Source of the DNA: Pomacea canaliculata
Taxonomy: Eukaryota > Mollusca > Gastropoda > Architaenioglossa > Ampullariidae
Assembly: GCF_003073045.1 (NCBI RefSeq)
Contig: NC_037595.1
Coordinates: 930,001 to 994,000 of the forward strand
Length of the DNA: 64,000 nt
Direction of reading: 5' to 3'
The notes under the pieces: generated by a model
Told to the model about the DNA's origin: nothing
What the model saw: the letters and a program-made list of their open reading frames with translations, nothing else
The model's database searches: none
Position numbers and translations under genes: made by a program
In this document: positions 12,223 to 24,520 of the stretch, in pieces
How positions within the stretch are numbered: the stretch's first letter is position 1
Layout: each line of letters begins with the position of its first letter

Positions 12223-12396
12223 AAGCTAGCTATGTGCTAGCATAATGCTAGGCATGGCCAGGATGAACAGACAAACAAACAAGCTAGTTATGTGCTAGCA
12301 TAATGCTTGACATGGCCAGGATGAACAGACAAACAAACAAGCTAGTTATGTGCTAGCATAATGCTAGGCATGGCCAGGGTGAACAGATAAACATGA
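12223..12396 (+). repeat. 58-bp tandem repeat, three copies
   Basis: Units start at 12223, 12281 and 12339 with AAGCTAG. Each holds a small palindromic GCTAGC motif, a TAATGCT box and CATGGCCAGG, and ends in ACAAACAAAC. The third copy is slightly diverged at its end. Confidence 0.85.
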
Positions 12397-12899
12397 ATAA
12401 ATGAGCGAAGTAGTTTACTGGCATGGACTCCTGTAGCCTACTGGCCGAAGTGGCTCATCATGTCTAGAGTACGTCCCGTGGAAAGCGGAATCAAAGCTTT
12501 CCCGCCACATTTATATCTGTAAGCTTTAAATAGCTCCTTATAAATCAGGTAGCCACTTTTATTTTTACTGAAAAGAATGAGCAGGATGGAGAGTGGGGGT
12601 GGGGTGGGGAAGCAGAATCCTATCCACAGGCCACAAACCAGTGACCATATGCAGTAACTTCCAGAACACGAAGTCTACCCTTATTCTAAGGGGTGACTAA
12701 TACATTTACTTTTGCATTATCCTAACATAAAAAATTCCATTTAAAATGACAGAAAAACTGGATAAAAAATAAAAATACGTTAAATGAACAATGTCAGTGA
12801 CACTAACTCAGATGAAGTGATGATCCAGACATTTTAGAGTTGGCTAATATCGATGCAGTCTTGGCTTGCATCACATTAGAAAGCTAAATTTTGATTGCC

Positions 12900-13480
12900 C
12901 GAGGGTAGTCACGTGACCGTGGTGACGGCCTGGCGACCTACCCGGTCGTAAAATATGCGGCGTTCAATCGGAGCGCCAGTTGAGAAGGTGAAGAAATGGG
13001 TGATTTACCAGTCGACACACCACGTGACCTATTAGACGCGCGCGCAGCAATCAGCGGAAGGGGGTAGGGGTTCGGTTACCAATTAGGTCGGGGAGTGCCG
13101 GCGATTAGCTGCCGAGCCTTGCACCTTGGCCCAGTGGGCCGCGGGCGGACCGCAAGTCAAACAAGTGTGCCGCGCGAGGACCGCGCCAGTGCACGTGCGA
13201 CGCGTGGCGACAAGGTGCGCCTAATGAGGCGGTCAGCCTCGTGCCGCGAGGGGGCGCCCGTGCACCAGACCTGACGTCGGGCTGTTGTGCGGCGTCAAAA
13301 GTTGCAGCAGCTCGTCGAACGCCGCCGACCTCGGTCCGAGTCCCCCGATGTACCACTCCCGTGCACCCACCCAGCCTCAAACATCCTCAATAGCCTCCCT
13401 GGCAAAAGAGAAGTGGTGCGCGGGAAAATGACACGCCGGAAGTGGCATGAAAGTGATGGCGCCTTCACACATCAGTTGGC
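12900..13480. other. CpG-rich patch without recognised gene
   Basis: Base composition changes sharply to GC-rich with many CpG (for example GACGCGCGCGCAGC, GAGGGGGCGCCCG), against the AT-rich surroundings. The open frame 13105-13380 on the minus strand is Arg/Ala/Gly-rich, as expected by chance from such DNA. The patch could be a CpG-type promoter region, a decayed rRNA- or snRNA-type repeat, or an unrecognised mobile element end. I could not tie it to an exon. Confidence 0.35.
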
Positions 13481-14340
13481 AATCATTGACTAGGTTACCG
13501 CAGCTTATTCGTCCATTGTCGGAGGAAACCAGCGAGCAGTTTGCCCTCGCCCCCCGCTTCTGTCAGACTGTAGAGCGGGACCCACATCTGTGTGCGCGCG
13601 TGCGAGAGAGAAAGAGAAAAAGAGAAAAGGATAATCTTTAAGGAGTGAATAAAACTTACAATTGAGAAACACCTCCAAGAAAAGACAAACGTATAGTTCA
13701 GAATAAACGCAAAAATAAAAACGGTATCTTGAGAGAATGTCGATGCCAGATATCAGATATCAGATATAAATTATAGCAAATTGTATTGAAACAGATTTTT
13801 CAATGGTGTGAAGAGACACGCTGGGTCATTAGTGTCAAAGTGTCAACTGATACAGTAAATTATTTAACACCTACATACAGCAAGGTACACGACAGTAAAC
13901 CCAGACATTATTGTGACTGTCTGTGGTAAAGTTTGTTTTAAATATACATTATTTTTTCATAAAATAAGTAAACTATAAGCTAAACTACATCGTCCTCGTC
14001 ATGTTGTCATTTTAAAATTTGGACTGACATGTAGATGTTAAATTGTTACATATTTTTAAAAAGTTGATTTTGTCAGAGCTTTCTAGCATCAATGCTGTTA
14101 AATTACAATAGATAAGTTGATGTGTTTGGCAAAAATATGTCGGACTTCTCTATTATATTTTATGTGAGATATGTTTGCCACATTCCACAGCTGGTCCATG
14201 CACCAAAAACCAAATCCCAAATTTCCGAACCCACAGTCCGAACACTTCCACTGTCACAACACATCTTATGTTCCTTCCGACCATTCAATTCCCCCTCCCC
14301 CCTAAAAAAAAATCTCCAGTTGAAAATGACACCAAGTCTC

Positions 14341-14460
14341 CACTTGAATATAACACAAAGTTTCCACTTCTAGGTAACACAAATATGTCCACTTGAATAT
14401 AACACAAAGTTTCCACTTCTAGGTAACACAAATATGTCCACTTGAAAGTAACACAAAGTT
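14341..14460 (+). repeat. 49-bp tandem repeat, about 2.5 copies
   Basis: The unit starting CACTTGAATATAACACAAAG and containing TTCCACTTCTAGGTAACAC occurs at 14341 and 14390, followed by a partial third copy ending in TTTCCACTGACACC. It leads directly into the dispersed-repeat segment at 14470. Confidence 0.75.
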
Positions 14461-14469
14461 TCCACTGAC

Positions 14470-14590
14470 ACCGATGCTCTTCCTGAAGTTATTTCTAATT
14501 CAGCTCTGATTGGTGAGCCCGAGGCGGATACGATGAATAAGCGAAGATCAAACAACAAAAGAGAGAAAAAATCCCCCACAAAAACCTGGA
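14470..14590 (+). repeat. unclassified dispersed repeat, copy 2 (related to 39.7 kb)
   Basis: The segment matches 39725-39840. Both copies keep one reading frame in which most differences look synonymous or conservative; here it reads TDALPEV..NSALIGEPEADT followed by RRSNN. This suggests the ancestor coded for a protein. Family unknown. Confidence 0.5.
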
Positions 14591-14699
14591 GAAAAAAAGT
14601 CTTTAGCTAAATGACAAGTTCAAAACTTAACTAACATTCTTCAAACATTTAACACACGCTCACCGAACAATCAACAAAGATACACACTCACCTCCAAGA

Positions 14700-14850
14700 T
14701 ACAAATCTGGTCAGGATGTGCCCAGTCCAGTCAAGGCTAACTTCCAATTCTGTTCAGGACTTGTTAAATAACACAAATCTGGTCAGGACTTGTTAAATAA
14801 CACAAATCTGGTCAGGATGTGCACAGTCCAGTCAGGACTACAACACCAAG
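14700..14850 (+). repeat. short interspersed tandem units (AAATCTGGTCAGGA)
   Basis: AAATCTGGTCAGGA followed by TGTGCCCAGTCCAGTC or CTTGTTAAATAACAC recurs three times within 150 bases. Nothing coding was recognised. Confidence 0.5.
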
Positions 14851-15608
14851 TCGGTTCAAGACTTGTTGCAAACAAAACGTCCGGACACACTGATGACACC
14901 GAGGAGACTGTTACTTCTCCCCGCCCCCGTCAAGGAAAAACTCACACAACAACATCCCAAACACTCAAACACTCTTTCCTTTGTTCTTCGAACAAAACAA
15001 CCTATCAACACCAGTTGATTAAAAAAAAAAAACAAAAAAACAAAGCCCGGCCGGCCATCCCTGTGTGGCGCGCACTCAGACAGTAATTGCTGTCTTTCAA
15101 CCTCCCCCTTCCAGTTACTTTTTCCCTGTCTCCTTCCTAGCTCAAAAAAAAAAAACATTAAAAAATATAGCGCAGCAGGTTTGTGACATACCTCAATCTC
15201 ATTTATTATTACATTCTTTGTTTAACCGTCTGGTCAAACAGATTTCTCAAATCATGAAGTGGAGTCATATCTGGCGTCCTGTCGGTAGAGGTTGTTGCTA
15301 CTAATCCACTGAAAGACTTTGCAACTTACATATCTTGTATTATTTTAATTTTAACATAATGATTAGTTCCCTGGGGGGATACCTGTAGTGTCCTCCACTA
15401 GAGACTTTAGAGTGAAGACAGCAGAAGACAGGGAAGTCTACCGGGTGTCCCTTCACTCAGTCTCATTGTCCCATCACCAGCAGTCACACTAACAGGTGCA
15501 CACACTGTCAGGAGCATACCCTCCTCAGACGGACTTCCACTGGGTGAACTAACAGAACAGTCTGCAAGGCTGCACTGAGTTTGTACGTTTGGATCATACT
15601 TACACCTT

Positions 15609-15705
15609 CCCAAACTGCTGCTGACAGTGGACAGTCCAACAGTCGCCACATTGCTGTCGGTGCTGAAGAAGATGGAGAATGAGGCTGGAGCTAGCAGCCT
15701 GACCT
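15609..15705 (+). pseudogene. orphan 5' exon of CTL-7 type (broken signal-peptide exon)
   Basis: The segment closely matches 47875-47960, the 5' untranslated and signal-peptide start of CTL-7. The match includes AACTGCTGCTGACAGTG, CAACAGTCGCCACATTGCTG, GTCGGTGCTGAAGAAG and GAGAATGAGGCTG. Here the ATG at 15679 opens only MRLELAA before a stop, and no donor or downstream lectin exon follows. It is a relic of a further lectin gene on the plus strand. Confidence 0.7.
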
Positions 15706-15829
15706 GTCTGCGCTGTCAGTAGACGCACGCGACATAAACGTCACTACAAATGTCGGCCTTCAAACCCACCTTGATTGATTCTCCGCTACGATTGGTATCT
15801 GCGATCAGCGAGCACTGATAACAGGGTGC

Positions 15830-15990
15830 TACGTCACGTTGTCTGCATACGATGTCACGTCAACAGTGTATGATGTCACGTTAAGTGTACTACGTCATGC
15901 TGTGTTATACGTCACGCTGACAGCATACTACGTCACACCGACAGCGCACTACGTCACGCTGACAGGGCACTACGTCACGCCAGTGCACCG
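15830..15990 (+). repeat. degenerate ~21-bp tandem repeat rich in ACGTCA half-sites
   Basis: About eight units of the type CTACGTCACGCTGACAGCGCA follow each other. Every unit has a TACGTCA or GATGTCACGT core, which is the half-site of CREB/ATF-type elements. It lies 130 bases downstream of the orphan lectin exon. Whether it regulates anything is unknown. Confidence 0.6.
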
Positions 15991-18049
15991 TTCACAACAC
16001 AGCCTGCAGCCAATCAGAGACCACGAGCCACACTTCCGGTTATTCAGACGCTGACAGTCGGCATTACTGGAGGTTGTGACCAACTGTGACTGTAGCACGA
16101 CTACAGACGTTACACTCAGTAACCCGACCTGCCACTCATTGTCTCTGTCTCTCTCTGTCTTTGGTGTTGACCCCGGAGTTACATATAATACAGAAGAGTC
16201 CGCGGTGTAACTAAGAGTTGTGGAAGGACTCAAATGGGAAGGGAAGGGAGGAATGAAAACGAGCTTTTTGTTTTGCCTTGTTTTATTCCTGCGCTGGTGC
16301 CTTCCTTGACTGGGTGGAGGGCCGTGATAGTCTCCTGGCTGTGAGTTCCTCACCTCCCTTTCTTTGTGTCAAGTCCTCACCAGTCTGTAGACGAAAATTT
16401 GTCAAATTAATGGTGGAGTTTTCTTTTTTTTTTTTTGAGAAAGGGATTTCTAGCTTTATTCTGTCTGAGGTAAATAGTTAAAGGTAGGTTTAAAGGTCGC
16501 GGGAATGCTTTTGTATATCTCGTATTTTAATGTTCTGCTAAAGTTTTATTTTATTTTTATTTCTTCTCCAGCTTTGTGTTGGTTGCCTGTCGGTGGTTGG
16601 ATGGCACCGAGCAAGGCAATGGCAGCGGCTGAGTGGAGGCTGTTTATGTGTTGTTTTGAAGTGAACACTTTGTAGGGCACTGGGTGGTCACAGGTGAATG
16701 GTCATTGTGAATTTCCAGTGCAGAGGAAACTGTAGGAAAGTTTGAGTTTTGTGTTAAGGAGTTTCATTGCTTGTGATTGAAAGCTTTTTTAAAAATTATA
16801 TTTATCTTTAAAGGACCTCGTCTACAAGTGTCTGTAGAGTGAAGGTGACAGCGGTTGACTGTTAAAATCTGTGGAATGACTGTGTGTTGTGTGACATGTT
16901 GTTTGTTGTTATGTATGCCGTATGTTGTGTGATATTCTCCTTGTGTATCTTGTATGTTGCATGAAGCAGCAAGACTCATCGTGGTCCATGATTTACCGAG
17001 TTGAGGTCAATGAATGTTCCTGCATTTGCCGTACAACGGGGAACATTGTCTGTGAGGAGCTGTGCACGTGAGTACAACAATACACCTTTCTTAGTGCACT
17101 CGGCAACTTCATGGAGTACACGGTGCCGGCCAGTGGAGATCATCAAGTGAATGGCACGCGGGATGAATGAGTTGCGGTGACGATTGGTTGCTCATACAGG
17201 CATCATGTACTACAGGCAGACCACAAGAGTGAGAACACACAGACCAACACATGATGACAAATAGAGGATGCGGGATGTATTCTCAAGGGTAGGTGTCAGT
17301 TTGAGGTAAACACGACCATTCTTATTATTCCTATTCGGCCCCAGTGGAGCATAGGGCCGCAACCACACCCCGCCATCGTACCCGGTTCTGGATGTCCCTT
17401 GTCCATTTACGTCCTACTGAAGGGGTATGTCACGTGCAATGTGAGAGGGCGCCCGATTGTGCAAGGGGATACAACTTTTGTAAGCATCCTGAACACACCA
17501 GGTTCTGATCTCGTCTCGGGACACTGTGAAACTAGGATTTGTTTGCAGGACTTGCCCTCGGCGAGTGGGGGTGGGGATGTTGCTGGATGTTTTTCGGGGA
17601 TTGGGATTCCTCACTTCAAGACAAAATAAACCGTAGTGGCCTGTTTGATTAGAAGCCCTGACCTGGTCATTTTGTGAAGGTCCTTCTCTCTATCCTTCAA
17701 GAGATCGCTGAGTGTCATCTGCCGCGTGTGTCACAGTGATTACCCAGCTACTAGTGAAGCAAGTCACTAGCGCCGTAGAACGAATGACAACGCCGCATGT
17801 TGATGTGTGTCGACGAAAGAAAACCAGTTTAGACAGCAAGTCTAGTAAAGAGTAGACAGAGTTCAACCAGTCTCAAGACCAATAATAACCCTCAATAATA
17901 TTTCTAAAGCTTAGTGTCAGATCCTAGGAGTAAAGGAGCTGATAACTAACTTCACAAGTCGAACTGACATTAGTTGCTTCAATGTAGAGACAGACATGCA
18001 AACACATAGTGTCTATGACACGTAGACATGATTAGTCACCACACGGAGA
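15991..18049. other. no recognisable gene
   Basis: Frames such as 15970-16353 (minus) and 17399-17629 (plus) are short and without domains. A poly-T stretch lies at about 16420-16440. A short LINE-like fragment at about 17325-17405 is listed separately. Confidence 0.4.
17325..17405 (+). repeat. dispersed repeat fragment, possibly LINE 3' end (copy a)
   Basis: The sequence around GGAGCATAGGGCCG, followed by CAACCACACC and ACCCGGT, is shared with 24370-24440. I associate this kind of segment with LINE 3' regions in mollusc genomes, but that is recollection, not proof. Confidence 0.4.
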
Positions 18050-18069
18050 CAGTTTTCATGCAGAGATAA

Positions 18070-18075
18070 TTTATT
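18070..18075 (-). terminator. poly(A) signal of CTL-3
   Basis: AATAAA on the minus strand, four bases after the TAG stop at 18080-18082, as in CTL-2 and CTL-5. Confidence 0.7.
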
Positions 18076-18079
18076 GTGC

Positions 18080-21000
18080 CTAGTGACATCTGTGTCCCAC
18101 ACTCAGACCGTTCACATCAGTTTCATCGGCTTTGTCGTCAGACTCACAGGCTCTGTTGCCACGAGACTGGCGGGTGTGGGACAGCCTGGCTTCCTCGTGG
18201 TCACAGGTTTAGTCTCTCACTTTAAGTTGAACCTCAAAACAGAAAAGGAAAGACATGTACATAATATTGATGTCAAGTAACTGTATTGACTGATGTCTGC
18301 TCAACTCTAGTGAAATGTAGAGACAGCCAGGTCTTAGGACAGACAGTCGTGACAAAGATAGTCCTAACGGACATTTCTCTGTTTCCACTAGAAAAGCACT
18401 GCAATTGTAAATGTGGATAAGCACTGTGAGTAAATACTGTAGGTAAACAATGCAGGTAAGGTCTGTAGCTAAATATTGTAGCTAAGTAATGTAGAAAACA
18501 GAGAAGCATTTCTGTGAAGACCTAAAGTAGAGAAACTAAATCTTGAAACTTATTGTAGGTTTCTAAGGTTTCACAAATAGTAGATCATTATCAAACTGAT
18601 ATTAGAAATGGACAATAAACGTGGTTGTTTATTTTTATTTGTTCAGGCTTTCATCACAAAAAAGTCAGAAGTATTTAGCTTTTGTACATTCGTTAAATGA
18701 ATGAAACAGTGATTCAAGATGTGGTGTACTTAACACAAGAAAGTTGGTTGTCAGTAATCTCTTGTTGTCAGACATGAGTGTTGTCAGACATTGTTGTCTA
18801 ACATTTGTCAACATCGTTGTGAGTTCCACACAGTGCACTAGACAGCCTCAGTCAATGACAATAAACTCAGCATAAAGATGGATGGTCATGAAGACAAGGG
18901 ATGTTTGATGAGGTGTATGTAGACAAGAAGACAGGTAGCGACAGGTAAGACTTACTTTTCTCGCAGACTGACGGCAACTCGAGTGAACTGATCCCGATGG
19001 CAACACCACCTTCGTTTCCATTCTGATTGTTTGATACTGCAAACGCCCAGCAACTCCCTGCGTCAGTGGACTTCAACAACCACTGGTCCTGCTGCTGGTT
19101 GTACTTCAGTCCAATCCACGCCTGAAGCACTTAAAGATTAAACAAACTTGTCAGTTGTCATGACAACGGGCTCAGTTTTGTAAACCTGCTTTTGTCAGTA
19201 TTTGTTTGTATACAAGCGCAGTCTTCATGTGTGCAAGCGGGTAACCTAGAGACTATCACAGGCTACAGGTAGCAACACTTGTCTCCTTCAGCTCACCGAG
19301 CTCTTGAGTACATCCAGCAAGTGAGAGGACAACATTGCTCCTAGAAAAACTCTTTCTCTAACCCTCATTCTTTAATTATTAATAGGTTACGGGATCTCTT
19401 TGTCCTTGTTACCTCCCTTAGAACCGATTATTCTCTCTCTTCGATTGGTTCGTTTCCCTTTGCCAATTAGTACAGTTTGACCGATAAAGTTAACAAAGAA
19501 AAGATCAATGTACTAAACCTTGGACTAACTGTGTGAGAGGAGGACATCTTAAGGCGACAGAAGTTTGCCAAACACAGTCCACAACAGATGTACCCGTTAC
19601 AAACTGGGTGTGTGGTGTGGAATAGTAGAAATATCACATGACCACACACACTCACACATGTACGCTGACACGTGCCAATGTACGGACACACAGATACAAA
19701 CACACACAAACTTCGTCATTGGAAAGTAAAATAAGCAAAACTACTAAAGGGGAGGACAGAGAAATGCATCATAAAAATTCTTACCGTTGAGGCTGGTGAG
19801 TGTAGTCCGCACATAGATCTCCTCAATGAGGTTATTTATTTCGACAAGATTGCCACCAAGTTGCACACAATGAGACTGCACAAATAAGACAAGCATATAG
19901 ATAGATGTACATAGTAAAAGATGACAAAAGCCTTCCAGCCCTCCCACACACCAAAACAAAAATGTCAGGAAGAAAAAAATAACAAAGAAGATAGAAAAAT
20001 AGAAATTAACAAAGATAAAGAGGAACTAAAAATGATGGAAAATTAGGTTCAAATAAATGAACACATATTTAAGGTATTTTCCTTGTTTTTATCGACAATT
20101 TAGTAAGAAAGAACAATGTTTATGAGAATAAAATCATTCACAATCCGTGAGGAGCACCACTCTAGTCAGTAGCAAAAGAAACATGTATTAGCTTATTAAT
20201 CACATCTGACAGTTGCGCTTGAAGACCACATGCCTTCTACAAACTACAGTCAAAGTATTCACAAGTAGAAATGATTACACCAACAGCCAGGTAAATAAAA
20301 TGCATATACCAACACAGAAATTGTAAGTGCAAGTTGCCTCCACTCACACCTGTACCACACATTGACAACACAACTTGTATTGCGACTGACTGCTTTTACA
20401 TCAACAGCAAAATAGAAGAACGCAAAATTCACACAGTAGATTAAACATTTACATTATTTTTTCTAGTAAAAAGCATTGTTAAGTAAATATTTAACAAGTG
20501 CATTTTTCTGCGCTAATGTCAGGACTGAGTGTGTCTAGTGTATTGACTATGGAAGGTGTAAACAAACAATCTCCTCCACTAGTGTTGACTTTTGCTGGTA
20601 GATGAGGTACCATGATGGTAGTCTGGAAAATACTAACCGACAAGACACTTTCAAGGAGCCTGATTAACTTGACAGTTATGAAGTTGTGATTAACTTGATA
20701 CGTGAAAGATCAGACAACATGCTGATTACACAGTGTACACAGTCGTTAATCATGTTTACAAAACAATGGCATTGATTTTCATAATGAAAACGCACAAACT
20801 GTGCAAAATGCAATACTTACTTTGTTAAAACACCCTATATTCTGCTATTATCTCAAAAGTCAAGATTATTCAGACTAAAATAAATGTGGTTACTGCCGAG
20901 CACATAAGTCACATCCAAACTTTGTGTGAACTCCACGTGCAAACCTCCCGTAGCAACTGAAAGTCTCTAACTCTCGTCGTTCCATCTCGGGCATACAGTC

Positions 21001-23503
21001 AACACTGTCACCTTGTTGGCAATGGAGTTGAATTCCGTGAGGCTGTTGAAGGCTGGGAAGGTGATGGAATTGGTGTATTGTTTGACCTATTCTCCCCAAA
21101 GTATTCTTCTTCCATAGTTTTTCCAGAGAAGTCCAACACGTTCATCGCCCACTTTAATCAGGAACATTCGCCATGTGTATTTGTTGCCGCGATGCCACTT
21201 GTCAGGATGTAGTCACTGCAGGCGCTGATGTCCACCCTGTTGTGGAAGATTACTACAGGCCATCTTCTTGTCTGTGGTTTGGTGTTGTAGCAGGGAACCA
21301 GATGGTCCATTGTGTCGACACCATCGTGTGTCTTGTTGTAGTCCAACATCAACTGAGGCTTTTCCTCTAGCGTGGTGTTGGCAACATCCGGTTGATCATG
21401 GAAAGTGCCAACAGTAACCACTACCTCACCTTTGTTTGGGCAATAACAAGCCAGCACCCAGTGATCATTACAAGCAAAGAGTGCTAGTATGTGTTTGCCT
21501 CCCTTTTGTTTGTGTAAGAGCTCTGTTGTTAAGGATCTGTTGTCTGGTTTTACGAATGTTCCCCAGCAAGGTGAGCTGCTTAGCAAGAAGTTTGTCTCCC
21601 AGCCCTAAGACAGTGAAGAAGGTGTCACATGGTATGTCCCTTTCACTATTTTACAACCCAGGGATCATGTCCCACACAACAATTTCGCCCTGGTTCTCTT
21701 CTTTTGGTTGGTCAGGTCTTCTTCCCGTGTAAACTTGGCAATTCACAACAGACATCGTGCTGGCACAGCAGACACGGGGTAGTACACCATGTTTCCCTGG
21801 CTCGCTGGGATATATTAATTGACAGGACACGTTCCCCTAAAGACGACTCATTGTTATCAACACTCACATTTACTCGAGGTTTGTAACATTCTTTCGAGTT
21901 GTCTCCCCAAACAACGAATATTTCCGAGACTGATGACAGATTTTCATCGGGTCACCTTTAAGGTCGTTCAGCATCGTCAACTCGAAGCACTCTCCTCAAG
22001 TGTACGAGTCTGGCTGTGAATATCGCTTTCTCCATTACAATTCACAATTCACAAGTCACAATTCACAAGTCACAACACACGCACAATGCAAACAGTGTAG
22101 AACAACTCCTGCTAGCAATGTGATTCCATGGTGTCTCACAATGGTGACACTGGGCTTGGTGAAAACTAGTGCCTATAGAAATGTACAGTGAGATAAACAT
22201 GGCGATTAAAAAGATATCTTGGGGAAAAGATGCTGGCGAACAAATGCTCGGGGGAAAAAAAGGAAAAAACTCAGTTTTAAAAAATGTTATCCTCTCTTTC
22301 GTCAATCTGTGGCGTAAACATCCGTTAAACGGAGGAAAAGATGAATGTATAATATTTCCTGCAATCGGTTCATTATCGTCTTTGTTATATCATCTGAAGG
22401 AAGAAAGTATTCGTCTTCTTTCTCACTTCATTCACAGTGACAAGATCACTACTGTAATGTACGGACCACCACTACTCGAGGAGTTGCTCGACTGAAGGAG
22501 GAGGGTTAAAGGTCACACAGTAGGTTCTAAAGGTTGCAGTGAGTCATTCGACACAGAGGTCAGAAGTACTGGTAGTCAGACACACACAGGGAAGGTGAGG
22601 GGAAACATGAGGATGAGGCATTGTTTATTTCTTGGAATTCATCTGTAAGCTCACGAAATTATACCCGGTGGTTAACGGTAGAAATTTGATTTGCGCCACA
22701 ATTATTGCAGATATTTGAAAGTTCATTTCGTTAACGATGAGTCCATCACTACAGTGTCAAAGTGAAGATATTTCAAAATGTTTAAATAAATAGATTTTAT
22801 AAACAGAGGGTCGGTATGGATTCTATCATAACAATAATTTACTAATTAAAAGAATGACAACGACCCTTGAGAGCAGATGAACCTGGAGCACCGACAAAAG
22901 ACACTGAACACCTGATGAAGCAGACAACCTTAATGGCCACTAATTGCATCTAAAGATACTGCGGACATTTGTAGTCTGTTTGAGTTTCACACTATCAACA
23001 ATACGTTACGTGTTGTGGAGTGTGTATCCCATAATGACAACAGACTATACATGAAGGCCTACACACTTACTGCAGCTTCGATACACGTGAGCAGCTGTGA
23101 AGTGAAGTAATAGCAAGACGAGCCATATGAAGTCCACGAGTCTGGACACGAACAGTCTGAAGAGAAGAAATAGATGAAGGGCGATAAAATATTCTCTTCT
23201 TATTGTCTTATCAGGCTTTGATCATTGTCGTCAACATGAATGATATTCGCTGTACAGAGAACTCTCACTGTACTCTCATATATATTTACATTGTGTTTTA
23301 ATTAAATATACTACAAAAGCTACAAAAGCCTTTTCTAACATACCGACATAAATGTGTAAGAAATAAAATACTACAAATGATAAACACAAGGCAGCTACAA
23401 CTGTGAGGATAATGAAGTTAATTTGTACTCAGTCTGTCAGGTACCAATACTCACAGCACGTGCCACACAGCAACAACAAGAGGAGGAGCGGTGTCGGAGA
23501 CAT
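18080..23503 (-). CDS. CTL-3: secreted C-type lectin with cysteine-bearing tail
   Basis: The ATG at 23503 opens a 49-nt signal-peptide exon (23455-23503, MSPTPLLLLLLLCGTC). Then come 23071-23156 (CSCPDSWTSYGSSCYYF), 19785-19875 (SHCVQLGGNLVEINN), 18956-19129 (AWIGLKYNQQQDQW to LPSVCEK) and a tail exon at about 18080-18189 (ACESDDKADETDVN to HRCH). Phases join throughout; the product is about 169 residues. The tail acceptor is weak, so its start is approximate. The EPN/WND site is missing: the segment that should hold WND is about ten codons short, in frame. The two inner CTLD cysteines are absent, leaving only the outer pair plus extra ones. The third intron from the 3' end carries a piggyBac relic. 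Function as a secreted recognition protein is inferred from the family. Confidence 0.8.
20880..22500 (-). mobile_element. piggyBac-type DNA transposon relic in an intron of CTL-3
   Basis: The minus strand holds a piggyBac transposase segment at 21158-21586: FACNDHWVLACYCPNKG, then MLDYNKTHDGVDTMDHL, and NTKPQTRRWPVVIFHNRVDI. These match the YNKTKGGVDTLDQ and TRRWPV motifs of the family. The C-terminal cysteine-rich part is still visible near 20890-21000 (FGCDLCARQ), and decayed N-terminal sequence extends to about 22500. Stops and frame changes show it is dead. Terminal repeats and TTAA target sites were not located. A second copy with the same position in CTL-5 shows the insertion preceded the gene duplication. 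Confidence 0.8.
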
Positions 23504-23538
23504 TTCCGTTGATGCCTCAGTCAGCAGGCGTCTGACTA

Positions 23539-23544
23539 TTTATA
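23539..23544 (-). promoter_or_regulatory. TATA box of CTL-3
   Basis: On the minus strand GACTATAAATAGTC contains TATAAA 36 bases upstream of the ATG. The same box at the same distance precedes CTL-4 and CTL-5. With usual TATA spacing the 5' leader would be under about ten bases. Confidence 0.6.
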
Positions 23545-23567
23545 GTCTCCACCACGAGCATCCCCGG

Positions 23568-23585
23568 TGTTGACACACGTGTCAA
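23568..23585. promoter_or_regulatory. promoter palindrome GTTGACAC-AC-GTGTCAAC (CTL-3)
   Basis: This is a perfect 8-bp inverted repeat with a 2-bp spacer, centred on an E-box-like CACGTG, 24 bases upstream of the TATA box. It is unchanged in the promoters of CTL-4 and CTL-5. A dimeric factor site (bHLH or nuclear-receptor type) is a guess. Confidence 0.6.
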
Positions 23586-24364
23586 CAGGTCTCGTGTTGT
23601 TGTTTAGAGATTAAAGATTTTTATTATCACATTGTTCACATCTGTTAATGGCCTAGGTAATGGTTTTAATAACAAAACCTTAACTGTCAGATCGGTGTGT
23701 CAGCATGGCTCCATCCGACGACACCAAGATTTCATCGACGACCATCATGACGACTGCCACCGCCACCACCACCACCACGGCCACCATTACAAGACTAATA
23801 CTGAGAGACTATAGTGCTATCATCATGAAGGTCTCACTTGACTGAACTACACTCTGCTGTCAGCTGACATCACGTAACACTGGGCTGCACTCAGTCTCAC
23901 TGTAGTGTGGTGTACGTCACTCCACGTCACAGTACAACACAAGGCTGTCACTTACCTCACAGTGTATGTCACGTCACTTCCGCTAGGTATACTGATTATA
24001 TATATATACTGATATAAAATATTCATAATGCGTTTTAAAACTAAAGACAGTTGTGTGTCTGTGAGTGTTTATGTAAACATACAACATTAGACACGTCACT
24101 AATTAGTGAGATGTCGCTAATGTCTGATGAGCTGGAATCCGTAGGTGAGCAGTAGAAACATCCGGGCACCTTCCTTTGTCTACAGTCCTGTAGTCGTTAG
24201 TAATACAAGTAGACAACACGCTGTGAGTGAAACAACAGTTGTTACAAGCAGACAACATGTTGTGTTTCAGGCTGTACTTTATGTTGCTAGTAAAACAGTG
24301 AGCATCGTTAGTCAACAACAACATATGTTAACTTTCTGAGACTGTTGTTCTCAATTAGTTTAGT

Positions 24365-24520
24365 TTATTCCTTGTTGCTCCTATTGAGGAGCATAGGGCC
24401 GTAACAACACCTCGCCAGAGGACCCGGTATAGGGCAGCCTCCTCCAGTCGAGCCCTGTGTGCTTCCCACGTCCTTTGCCTCGCTCTCTCCTGTTTCTTTT
24501 CCATTTGTTCCCAAGTACCC
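24365..24520 (+). repeat. dispersed repeat fragment, possibly LINE 3' end (copy b)
   Basis: TTGCTCCTATTGAGGAGCAT followed by AGGGCCGTAACAACACC and a C/T-rich tail matches 17325-17405 in its first part. This segment is not present at the corresponding place upstream of CTL-5, so it probably inserted after duplication. Confidence 0.45.

Noticed and set aside
13105-13380. 91-codon Arg/Ala/Gly-rich minus-strand frame
   Set aside because: Expected by chance in CpG-rich DNA; no domain, no splice context.
23632-23814. His-rich frame upstream of CTL-3
   Set aside because: Caused by the (CCACCA)n repeat; the length varies between the paralogous flanks.
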